Positions 1 to 7,703 of a DNA stretch of 10,332 nucleotides are shown here, piece by piece. The stretch covers positions 1 through 10,332 of the forward strand of contig DASVBE010000313.1 of the NCBI GenBank assembly GCA_036375995.1. Reading direction: 5' to 3'. The stretch comes from DASVBE01 sp036375995 (GTDB lineage Bacteria; Actinomycetota; Actinomycetes; Streptosporangiales; Streptosporangiaceae). How positions within the stretch are numbered: the first letter of the stretch is position 1; each line of letters opens with the position of its first letter. The position numbers and the translations under genes were made by a program. A model generated the notes under the pieces. That model was not told the origin of the DNA. It saw nothing but the letters and a program-made list of their open reading frames with translations, and did not search any database.

Positions 1-84
1 TGGCGGGAGACTGCAGTCAGCCGGCCCCGCCGTCCTGAGCTCGTCGTCGCGTGCTTGCGTACCTTGGACGCACCCGTCCCGCCT

Positions 85-119
85 CTGGTTCCCGGCCGGC
101 GGAGCCGGCCGGGAACCAG
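85..119. terminator. 16-bp perfect hairpin, candidate uvrB terminator
   Basis: Bases 85-100 and 104-119 are perfect reverse complements (16 pairs) with only GGA between them. In practice the last pair may open to give a 5-nt loop. It lies 146 bases past the uvrB stop codon on the transcript side. No T-run follows on either strand, so as a terminator it would be of the U-less kind often proposed in actinobacteria. It may equally be a repeat unit or the terminator of a gene to the left of the window. Confidence 0.55.
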
Positions 120-143
120 CTAGCCGCCGGCGAAGCCGGCCAG

Positions 144-251
144 CGAGCGCAGGGCCGCGGCGCTGTTTTCCCGACGAGCGATGAGGCGCGACGAAGGAGC
201 GCCGAGGGAGCGAGGAGGGAAGGCAGCGCCTCTCAAGCGGCCCTGCGCTCG
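144..251. repeat. Long imperfect hairpin element next to the uvrB stop
   Basis: Bases 144-158 pair perfectly with 237-251 (15 bp). The stem continues as 159-172 with 217-230 (14 bp, two of them G-T), interrupted only by a six-base bulge TCTCAA at 231-236. The 44-base apical region 173-216 holds a further 5-bp pair, GGCGC 185-189 with GCGCC 199-203. The element begins 13 bases beyond the uvrB stop codon in the direction of transcription. It could act as terminator, mRNA 3'-end stabiliser or a small non-autonomous repeat. A related edge appears at 10297-10332. Confidence 0.6.
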
Positions 252-264
252 CCAGCCAGCACAG
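232..264 (-). repeat. Edge of a dispersed intergenic repeat, copy 1
   Basis: Read on the minus strand, this edge starts right after the uvrB stop codon with CTGTGCT (264-258), then 14 variable bases, then GGGCCGCTTGAG (243-232). The same two blocks recur at 10297-10303 and 10317-10328 on the plus strand with a 13-base spacer. The edge includes part of the right arm of the long hairpin at 144-251. Confidence 0.5.
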
Positions 265-2385
<2,121 letters not shown>

Positions 2386-2389
2386 GGGA

Positions 2390-2420
2390 CCCTCCAGGGA
2401 CGTCTCACGGCCCCACTGTA
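2390..2420 (-). promoter_or_regulatory. Candidate uvrB -10 box and Shine-Dalgarno
   Basis: On the minus strand TACAGT (2420-2415) fits the actinobacterial TANNNT -10 pattern and would start a transcript near 2408, giving a leader of about 23 bases. The leader carries GGAGGG (2395-2390), four to five bases before the ATG. No convincing -35 is seen 16-18 bases upstream. The -10 lies in an inverted repeat, CACTGT (2414-2419) and ACAGTG (2434-2439), 14 bases apart. No LexA-type GAAC-N4-GTTC box is present. The ribosome site is well supported; the promoter is tentative. Confidence 0.4.
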
Positions 2421-2439
2421 GGCGCACCCTCCGACAGTG

Positions 2440-3045
2440 CTAGCCGCGCTGGGCGGCCAGGCGGCGCAGCTCGGTCCACAGCTCGCCGACCTGGCGGTCG
2501 AGCTCGGCCAGCGACCCGGAGTTGTCGATCACGATGCCCGCGATAGCCAGCCGGTCGTCCCTGCTGGCCTGGGCGGCCATCCGGGCCTGGGCCTGCTCCC
2601 TGGTCATGCCGCGGCGGCGGACCAGCCGGTCGGCCTGGATCCGCGGCGGCACGTCCACCACCACGACCACGTCGTAGCCGGCCGCCAGCCCGTTCTCGGC
2701 CAGCAGCGGCACGTCGTGGACCACGATCGAGGCCGCGGGCGCGGCCTGCTCGAGCTCGGCCATCCGGGCGCCGACCAGCGGGTGCACGATCGCGTTCAGC
2801 TTGGCCCGCAGGCCGGGGTCGGCGAACACCAGGTCACCGAGCCGGGCCCGGTCCAGGCCACCGTCCGCGGTCAGCACGCCGGGGCCGAACACGGCCGCAA
2901 CCTCGGCCAGACCGGGGGTGCCCGGGGCGACCACCTCGCGGGCCACCGCGTCCGCGTCGATCAGCACCGCGCCGTGCGCGGCCAGGCGGCGGGCCACCTC
3001 GCTCTTGCCCGCGCCGATCCCGCCGGTCAGTCCTACCCGCAGCAT
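2440..3045 (-). CDS. coaE: Dephospho-CoA kinase
   Basis: CoaE catalyses the last step of coenzyme A synthesis, ATP-dependent phosphorylation of the 3'-hydroxyl of dephospho-CoA, in the cytoplasm. The 201-residue product has the P-loop GLTGGIGAGKS (5-15), the LIDAD segment (28-32) of the substrate side, HPLV (88-91), DVPLLAENG (111-119), the Arg-rich lid RLVRRRGM (140-147) and IDNSG (173-177). Length fits a single-domain CoaE; the extra C-terminal domain fused in mycobacterial CoaE is absent. The start at 3045 puts the P-loop right at the N-terminus as in homologues; a longer frame to 3120 would be translated through a strong hairpin. The ribosome site is weak (GGGGG). It lies downstream of rpsA past a hairpin and may depend on read-through. 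Confidence 0.95.
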   Translation of the reverse strand: MLRVGLTGGIGAGKSEVARRLAAHGAVLIDADAVAREVVAPGTPGLAEVAAVFGPGVLTADGGLDRARLGDLVFADPGLRAKLNAIVHPLVGARMAELEQAAPAASIVVHDVPLLAENGLAAGYDVVVVVDVPPRIQADRLVRRRGMTREQAQARMAAQASRDDRLAIAGIVIDNSGSLAELDRQVGELWTELRRLAAQRG

Positions 3046-3078
3046 CGGGGCCCCCAGGGGTGTGTCCTGCCCGGACCG

Positions 3079-3123
3079 GACGTGGCGAGCCCCCCGGGCG
3101 GTCCCGGGGCAGCTCGCCACGTC
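3079..3123 (-). terminator. Strong hairpin between rpsA and coaE
   Basis: GACGTGGCGAGC (3079-3090) and its exact reverse complement (3112-3123) give a 12-bp stem. A second 7-bp stem CCCCGGG (3092-3098) with CCCGGGG (3103-3109) sits on top, closed by a four-base loop. It begins 21 bases after the rpsA stop codon on the minus strand. No U-tract follows. The likely role is a terminator or attenuator that lowers expression of coaE relative to the abundant ribosomal protein gene. Confidence 0.7.
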
Positions 3124-3144
3124 AGCGAAACGGAAACTACCCGG

Positions 3145-4620
3145 TCAGGACTGGCCGCCGGACAGCTTGTCGCGGAGGGCTGCCAGCGCCTCGTCGGAGG
3201 CCAGCGTGCCCTGGGCCTCCGGCTCGGGCGACCGGGTACTGGTCTCGTGCCCGCCGTCGCCCCGGTCGGTCTGGGCCTCGGACTTGCGCGCCTCGGCCAC
3301 CTGGGCCTGGTGCGCCTCGTACCGGGACCGGGCCTCGGCGTACTGCCGCTCCCACTCCTCGCGCTGGGCGTCGAAGCCCTCCAGCCACTCGCCCGAGTCG
3401 GAGTCGAAGCCCTCCGGGTAGACGTAGTTGCCCTGCTCGTCGTAGGTGGCCGGCATGCCGTACAGCGTCGGGTCGAAGTCCTCGCCCAGCGCCTCGCCGA
3501 TCGTGCCCTCGTTGGCCTGCTTGAGCGACAGGCTGATCCGCCGCCGGTCCAGGTCGATGTCGATGATCTTGACGAAGATCTCGTCGCCGACCTGCACGAC
3601 CTGCTCGGGGATCTCCACGTGGCGGTCGGCCAGCTCGGAGATGTGGACCAGGCCCTCGATGCCCTCCTCGACCCGGACGAACGCGCCGAACGGCACCAGC
3701 TTGGTGACCCGGCCGGGCACGACCTGGCCGATCTGGTGGGTGCGGGCGAACTGCTGCCACGGGTCTTCCTGGGTGGACTTCAGCGACAGCGAGACCCGCT
3801 CGCGGTCCATGTCCACGTCCAGCACCTCGACCGTGACCTCCTGGCCGACCTCGACGACCTCGCCGGGGTGGTCGATGTGCTTCCACGACAGCTCGGAGAC
3901 GTGCACCAGGCCATCCACCCCGCCCAGGTCGACGAACGCGCCGAAGTTGACGATCGAGGAGACGACGCCCTTGCGGATCTGGCCGCGCTGCAGGGTGTTG
4001 AGGAAGTTCTGGCGGACCTCGGACTGGGTCTGCTCCAGCCAGGCCCGGCGGGACAGAACCACGTTGTTCCGGTTCTTGTCCAGCTCGATGATCTTGGCCT
4101 CGATCTCCTTGCCGACATACGGCTGCAGGTCACGGACCCGCCGCATCTCGACCAGGGAGGCCGGCAGGAAGCCGCGCAGGCCGATGTCCAGGATCAGGCC
4201 GCCCTTGACGACCTCGATCACCGTCCCGGTCACGACGCCGTCGTCGTCCTTGATCTTCTCGATCGTGCCCCAGGCGCGCTCGTACTGGGCGCGCTTCTTG
4301 GACAGGATCAGCCGGCCCTCCTTGTCCTCCTTCTGGAGAACCAGGGCCTCGATGTGCTCGCCGCTCTTGACCACGTCATGCGGGTCGACATCGTGCTTGA
4401 TGGACAGCTCACGGGACGGTATGACGCCCTCGGTCTTGTAGCCGATGTCGAGCAGGACCTCATCCCTGTCGACCTTGACGACGGTTCCCTCCACGATGTC
4501 GCCGTCATTGAAGTACTTGATGGTCTCATCGATCGCGGCGAGGAAGTCCTCTTGGGATCCGATGTCGTTGACCGCCACTTTGGGCGTCGTCGGCTGGGTC
4601 TCGGTGCTGCTGGTCGTCAT
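3145..4620 (-). CDS. rpsA: 30S ribosomal protein S1
   Basis: S1 binds single-stranded mRNA at the 30S subunit and helps place transcripts for initiation. The 491-residue product has four S1 (OB-fold) repeats at about 37-108, 126-192, 213-281 and 298-367, the last two with the typical NFGAFVDLGG and PFGAFVRVEEG cores. This four-repeat form is the actinobacterial type; E. coli S1 has six. A tail (about 370-491) follows, Glu/Gln/Ala-rich and ending in the conserved LASDEALAALRDKLSGGQ. I chose the ATG at 4620 because MTTSSTE...VAVNDIG matches actinobacterial S1 N-termini. In-frame ATGs at 4647 and 4668 are possible but less likely. The ribosome site is poor: GGAG lies 11 bases upstream. The leader contains a hairpin and a short ORF overlapping this start. 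Confidence 0.96.
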   Translation of the reverse strand: MTTSSTETQPTTPKVAVNDIGSQEDFLAAIDETIKYFNDGDIVEGTVVKVDRDEVLLDIGYKTEGVIPSRELSIKHDVDPHDVVKSGEHIEALVLQKEDKEGRLILSKKRAQYERAWGTIEKIKDDDGVVTGTVIEVVKGGLILDIGLRGFLPASLVEMRRVRDLQPYVGKEIEAKIIELDKNRNNVVLSRRAWLEQTQSEVRQNFLNTLQRGQIRKGVVSSIVNFGAFVDLGGVDGLVHVSELSWKHIDHPGEVVEVGQEVTVEVLDVDMDRERVSLSLKSTQEDPWQQFARTHQIGQVVPGRVTKLVPFGAFVRVEEGIEGLVHISELADRHVEIPEQVVQVGDEIFVKIIDIDLDRRRISLSLKQANEGTIGEALGEDFDPTLYGMPATYDEQGNYVYPEGFDSDSGEWLEGFDAQREEWERQYAEARSRYEAHQAQVAEARKSEAQTDRGDGGHETSTRSPEPEAQGTLASDEALAALRDKLSGGQS

Positions 4621-4772
4621 GTGTCGGTGGGCTCCGGGTACGGACATTGGGTTGCGGACACGCGCCATGAAAGACGCCTGCCACGGGCGGCCAGGAATTG
4701 TGTTTTGCCTGGCCAGTGTGACCGGCTGCGGCCTGCCGTGAGAGGGCCCCGCAAGCTGCGCTGCCTGACCAT
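4617..4772 (-). CDS. Possible 51-codon leader ORF overlapping the rpsA start
   Basis: An ATG at 4772 opens a 51-codon frame that ends in TGA at 4619-4617, overlapping the rpsA ATG (4620-4618) as ATGA. That geometry is typical of translational coupling. Against it: there is no Shine-Dalgarno, the peptide is Arg/Ser-rich (MVRQRSLRGPLTAG at the start), and by my count only about 35 of 50 sense codons end in G or C, lower than in neighbouring genes. I recognise no domain. It is a candidate leader peptide only. Confidence 0.2.
   Translation of the reverse strand: MVRQRSLRGPLTAGRSRSHWPGKTQFLAARGRRLSWRVSATQCPYPEPTDT
4689..4714 (-). promoter_or_regulatory. Hairpin in the rpsA 5' leader
   Basis: GGCCAGG (4689-4695) pairs perfectly with CCTGGCC (4708-4714), leaving a 12-base loop that in the transcript reads CAAAACACAAUU. 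It would sit about 70 bases upstream of the rpsA start. The A-rich, unstructured loop stands out in this GC-rich region. S1 proteins prefer A/U-rich single strands, and E. coli S1 represses its own mRNA, so a feedback site is conceivable; that is inference. Confidence 0.35.
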
Positions 4773-4805
4773 GGCGGACTGCGCGATTAACATAGCGCAG
4801 TGGCC

Positions 4806-4834
4806 AGGATATGAGAGGCCAGACAGCGGGTCAA
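4806..4834 (-). promoter_or_regulatory. rpsA promoter, sigma70/HrdB-like
   Basis: On the minus strand TTGACC (4834-4829) is followed after exactly 17 bases by TATCCT (4811-4806). The first differs from the -35 consensus TTGACA at one base and the second fits TANNNT. Transcription would start near 4799, giving a leader of about 180 bases before the rpsA ATG at 4620. This is the best promoter match in the window. It overlaps the hairpin that follows polA. Confidence 0.65.
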
Positions 4835-4851
4835 TCTCAAGGACCCCGCTG
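4824..4851 (-). terminator. polA terminator-like hairpin
   Basis: Bases 4824-4832 pair with 4842-4851 (nine pairs with one bulged C at 4844), leaving a nine-base loop. It starts 18 bases after the polA stop codon in the transcript direction. There is no U-tract. The stem includes most of the -35 box of the rpsA promoter, so DNA for stopping polA transcription and starting rpsA transcription is shared. Confidence 0.45.
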
Positions 4852-4869
4852 GTAACGCCATCAGCCCCC

Positions 4870-7620
4870 TCAGTGGGCCGCGTCGGCCCAGCTTCGGCCG
4901 GTACCGGTGGACACCTCGAGCGGGATCGTCAGCTCGAATGCGCCGCACATCTCGGTCGTGACCAGCTTGGTCAGCGCGTCCAGCTCGCCTGGCGCGACCT
5001 CGAACAGCAGCTCGTCGTGCACCTGCAGGAGCATCCGCGACCTGAGCTTCTCCCGGCGCAGCGAGCCGTGCACCGCGATCATCGCGACCTTGATGATGTC
5101 CGCGGCCGAGCCCTGGATCGGGGCGTTCAGCGCCATCCGCTCGGCCATCTCCCGGCGCTGCCGGTTGTCCGAGGTGAGGTCGGGCAGATACCGCCGGCGG
5201 CCCATGATCGTCTCGGTGTAGCCGTCGGACCGGGCCTGGGCCACCACCGCCTGGAGGTAGTCCCGCACCCCGCCGAACTGCTCGAAGTACTCGGCCATGT
5301 AGCCCCTGGCCTCCTCGGCCGGGACGCGCAGCTGCTGGGACAGCCCGTACACGGACAGCCCGTAGGCCAGCCCGTAGTTCATCGCCTTGATCTTGCTGCG
5401 CAGCTCCGGGCCGACGTCCGCGGGGTCCACGCTGAACACACGGGACGCGGTGGCGGTGTGGAAGTCGTGCCCGGAGGAGAACGCGGCCGCCAGCGCCTCG
5501 TCCCCGGACAGGTGCGCCATGATGCGCAGCTCGATCTGGCTGTAGTCCGCGGTAAGCAGGCACTCGTAGCCATCGCCGACCACGAAGCCCTGCCGGATCT
5601 CCCGGCCCTCCGCGGTGCGGATCGGGATGTTCTGCAGGTTCGGGTCGGTGGAGGAGAGCCGCCCGGTGGCCGCGATCATCTGGTTGTAGGTGGTGTGGAT
5701 CCGGCCGTCCGCGCCGGCCATCGGCACCAGCGTGTCCACGATGCTCTTCAGCTTGGCCACGTCGCGGTAGCGCAGCAGGTAGCCGAGCACCGGGTGGTCG
5801 CTGCGCTCGGCCAGGCCGGTCAGCGCCTCGGAGTCGGTGGTGTACCCGGTCTTGATCCGCTTGGTCTTGGGCAGCCCGAGCTCGTTGAACAGCACCTCCT
5901 GGAGCTGCTTGGGCGAGCCCAGGTTGAACTCGTGCCCGGTCGCCGCGTAGGCGCCCTGCTCGGCGGCCTTGACCTCGCCGCCCAGCCGGGCCGACATGCC
6001 CGCCAGGTGGTCCACGTCGGCGGCGATGCCGGCCTGCTCCATCTCGGCCAGCACGCCGATCAGCGGCAGCTCGACGTCCCGCAGCAGCGGCCCGGCGCCG
6101 CGCTTGGCCAGGTCCTCGTCCAGCGCGTCGGCCAGCTCCCTGGTCGCCATCGCGCGCATGGCCAGCGCGGCCGCCGCCGCGTTCGGGTCCTCGTCCTGCC
6201 CGGCCAGCTCCAGCGTGAGCTGCCCGCTCGCCGGGGCGGCGGCGTCGCGCAGCTCCCGCTGGGTGTACCGCAGGGCCAGGTCGGCCAGGTCGAACGAGCG
6301 CTGGCCGGGCAGCGCCAGGTAGGCGGCCAGCGCGGTGTCGCTGGTCAGGCCGTGCAGCTGCCAGCCGCGGGCGGCCAGCGCGTGCAGCGGGCCCTTGGCG
6401 TCGTGCAGCGCCTTGGGCTGGTCCCAGTCCGCCAGCCAGCCGGCCAGCGCCTGGTCGTCCTCCTCGGTCAGCGCCACCGGGTCGAGCCAGGCCGCGGTGC
6501 CGTCCGGCGCGGCCAGGGCCAGCCCGGTGACCGTGCCGGTGCCGCGGGCCCACTGGCCGTCCAGGGCCAGCCCGGTGCGGCCGCCGCTGGCCGCGTGCCC
6601 GGCCAGCCAGCCGGCCACCGTGCCGGGCTCCAGCACGGTCAGGTCGATGTCGAAGCCCTCGCCGGTGGCCGGGGTGCCGCCGCCCGAGGTCCCGGTGATG
6701 CCGTCCGGCAGCGTGGCGTACAGCCGGTCCCGCAGCACCCGGAACTGGAGCGTGTCGAACAGCTGGTGGATGTTCTCGCGCTGCCAGGGCACCGGGACCA
6801 GCTCGCGCGGGGCCACCTCCAGCTCGACGCCGCGGGCCAGCTCGGTCAGCTGCCGGTTGCGGATCACGTCGCCGAGGTGCTCGCGGAGCTTGTCCCCGGC
6901 CTTGCCCTTGACCTCGTCGACCCGGTCCACCAGCGCGGCCAGCGAGCCGAACTCGGTCACCCAGCGGGACGCGGTCTTCTCCCCCACGCCGGGGATGGAG
7001 GGCAGGTTGTCGCTGGGATCGCCGCGCAGCGCGGCGAAGTCCGGGTACTGAGCCGGGGTCAGCCCGTACTTCTCCTGCACCGCGGCCGGGGTCATCCGGG
7101 CCATCTCGCTGATGCCGCGGCGGGTGTACAGCACGGTCACGTCGTCGGTGACGAGCTGGAACGTGTCCCGGTCGCCGGTCACGATCAGCACGTCCATGTT
7201 GTCCGCGGCGCCCTGGGTGGCCAGCGTGGCGATGATGTCGTCGGCCTCGTAGCCAGGCACCGACAGCCGCCGGATGCCGAGCGCGTCGAGCACCTCGAAG
7301 ATCAGGCTGAGCTGGGTGCGGAAATCCGCGGGCGTCTCGGACCGGTTCGCCTTGTAGTCCACGTACTGCTCGTGCCGGAAGGTTTTCTCGCCCCGGTCGA
7401 AGGCCACCGCGATGTGCGTCGGGTGCTCGTCCCGCAGCACGTTGATGAGCATCGCGGTGAAGCCGTACACGGCGTTCGTCGGCTGCCCGGTGGTGGTGGC
7501 GAAGTTTTCCGGCGGCAGCGCGTGAAAGGCCCGGTAGGCCAGGGAATGCCCGTCGATGAGCAGCAGCCGGTCCCGCGTGGACGGCGCGCTGGCCGGCGGG
7601 GCCGGGGTCTTGGCAGCCAT
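4870..7620 (-). CDS. polA: DNA polymerase I
   Basis: PolA fills repair gaps and removes RNA primers. The 916-residue product has an N-terminal 5'-nuclease domain (about 18-305) with LLLIDGHS, FDRGEKTFRHE, YEADD (124-128), GDRD (149-152) and GDPSDNLPSIPGVGEKT. A middle domain (about 320-500) follows in which the 3'-5' exonuclease acidic residues look lost (DGQ at 354-356 where E. coli has DTE; Ala408 where E. coli has Asp424). The polymerase domain has motif A TADYSQIELR (690-699), motif B RSKIKAMNYGLAYG (741-754) and motif C QVHDELLFEV (866-875). Length matches mycobacterial and streptomycete PolA. Tyr749 in motif B replaces the Phe of E. coli PolA. The start at 7620 gives the usual N-terminus; AGGA upstream overlaps a TAGGAT -10 box. 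Confidence 0.97.
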   Translation of the reverse strand: MAAKTPAPPASAPSTRDRLLLIDGHSLAYRAFHALPPENFATTTGQPTNAVYGFTAMLINVLRDEHPTHIAVAFDRGEKTFRHEQYVDYKANRSETPADFRTQLSLIFEVLDALGIRRLSVPGYEADDIIATLATQGAADNMDVLIVTGDRDTFQLVTDDVTVLYTRRGISEMARMTPAAVQEKYGLTPAQYPDFAALRGDPSDNLPSIPGVGEKTASRWVTEFGSLAALVDRVDEVKGKAGDKLREHLGDVIRNRQLTELARGVELEVAPRELVPVPWQRENIHQLFDTLQFRVLRDRLYATLPDGITGTSGGGTPATGEGFDIDLTVLEPGTVAGWLAGHAASGGRTGLALDGQWARGTGTVTGLALAAPDGTAAWLDPVALTEEDDQALAGWLADWDQPKALHDAKGPLHALAARGWQLHGLTSDTALAAYLALPGQRSFDLADLALRYTQRELRDAAAPASGQLTLELAGQDEDPNAAAAALAMRAMATRELADALDEDLAKRGAGPLLRDVELPLIGVLAEMEQAGIAADVDHLAGMSARLGGEVKAAEQGAYAATGHEFNLGSPKQLQEVLFNELGLPKTKRIKTGYTTDSEALTGLAERSDHPVLGYLLRYRDVAKLKSIVDTLVPMAGADGRIHTTYNQMIAATGRLSSTDPNLQNIPIRTAEGREIRQGFVVGDGYECLLTADYSQIELRIMAHLSGDEALAAAFSSGHDFHTATASRVFSVDPADVGPELRSKIKAMNYGLAYGLSVYGLSQQLRVPAEEARGYMAEYFEQFGGVRDYLQAVVAQARSDGYTETIMGRRRYLPDLTSDNRQRREMAERMALNAPIQGSAADIIKVAMIAVHGSLRREKLRSRMLLQVHDELLFEVAPGELDALTKLVTTEMCGAFELTIPLEVSTGTGRSWADAAH

Positions 7621-7626
7621 CTGTCA

Positions 7627-7632
7627 ATCCTA
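7627..7632 (-). promoter_or_regulatory. polA -10 box, positioned for leaderless start
   Basis: On the minus strand TAGGAT (7632-7627) fits TANNNT and is separated from the polA ATG by exactly six bases (TGACAG), so the A of the ATG would be the first transcribed base. The only Shine-Dalgarno-like string, AGGA, lies inside the same hexamer. No recognisable -35 is present. A ribosome-binding-site reading with a promoter further upstream cannot be excluded. Confidence 0.45.
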
Positions 7633-7634
7633 GG

Positions 7635-7654
7635 CTGCCTGCTACGGCAGGCAG
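7635..7654. repeat. 8-bp perfect hairpin upstream of polA
   Basis: CTGCCTGC (7635-7642) and GCAGGCAG (7647-7654) are perfect reverse complements with the tetraloop TACG on the plus strand. It lies just upstream of the polA -10 box, in the position of a -35 element or an operator, and in the would-be leader of the thioesterase gene. Confidence 0.5.
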
Positions 7655-7692
7655 GCGGCTTGCCGCCGAAGCCAGGCGGCGTGCCGCCGGAA
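7653..7692. repeat. Tandem pair of GC-rich mini-hairpins
   Basis: Two near-identical units stand in tandem: AGGCGGCTTGCCGCCGAA (7653-7670) and AGGCGGCGTGCCGCCGGAA (7674-7692). Each is itself a 5-bp hairpin, GGCGG with CCGCC, around a four-base loop (CTTG or CGTG). With the hairpin at 7635-7654 they fill nearly the whole divergent gap between polA and the thioesterase gene. Confidence 0.55.
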
Positions 7693-7693
7693 C

Positions 7694-7698
7694 GGAGG
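7694..7698 (+). promoter_or_regulatory. Shine-Dalgarno of the thioesterase gene
   Basis: GGAGG with five bases before the GTG at 7704. It decides between the two in-frame GTG codons, since the one at 7698 shares its last base with this site and could not be served by it. Confidence 0.75.
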
Positions 7699-7703
7699 TG
7701 GCC

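Larger units (their letters stand above)
1..264. other. Non-coding stretch downstream of uvrB, rich in hairpins
   Basis: I find no credible gene in these 264 bases; open frames here have mixed third positions and run into uvrB on the opposite strand. The stretch is instead a succession of inverted repeats read by RNA polymerase leaving uvrB: a long hairpin (144-251), a small one (126-131 with 135-140, loop GAA), a 16-bp perfect one (85-119), a weak 5-bp one (56-60 with 68-72), and a 6-bp pair (2-7 with 26-31) around the palindrome GACTGCAGTC at 9-18. No U-tract follows any of them. The region most likely combines uvrB transcription termination with a repetitive extragenic element. Confidence 0.7.

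Noticed and set aside
9..18. Perfect palindrome GACTGCAGTC
   Set aside because: A 10-base palindrome alone is weak evidence for an operator, and nothing nearby identifies a regulated gene.
2386..2427. Alternative uvrB start at 2427
   Set aside because: The start at 2385 has GGAGG at ideal spacing; the extension MRLQWGRETSLEGP is not typical of UvrB.
2386..2439. SOS (LexA) box upstream of uvrB
   Set aside because: I searched by eye for GAAC-N4-GTTC-like dyads on both strands and found none in the gap.
3046..3120. Alternative coaE start at 3120
   Set aside because: It would put the P-loop about 30 residues in and place coding sequence through the strong hairpin 3079-3123.
4621..4668. Alternative rpsA starts at 4668 and 4647
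   Set aside because: In frame and possible, but the actinobacterial S1 N-terminus aligns from the ATG at 4620; kept as a caveat only.
7698..7703. GTG at 7698 as thioesterase start
   Set aside because: It overlaps the GGAGG ribosome site; GTG at 7704 has correct spacing.
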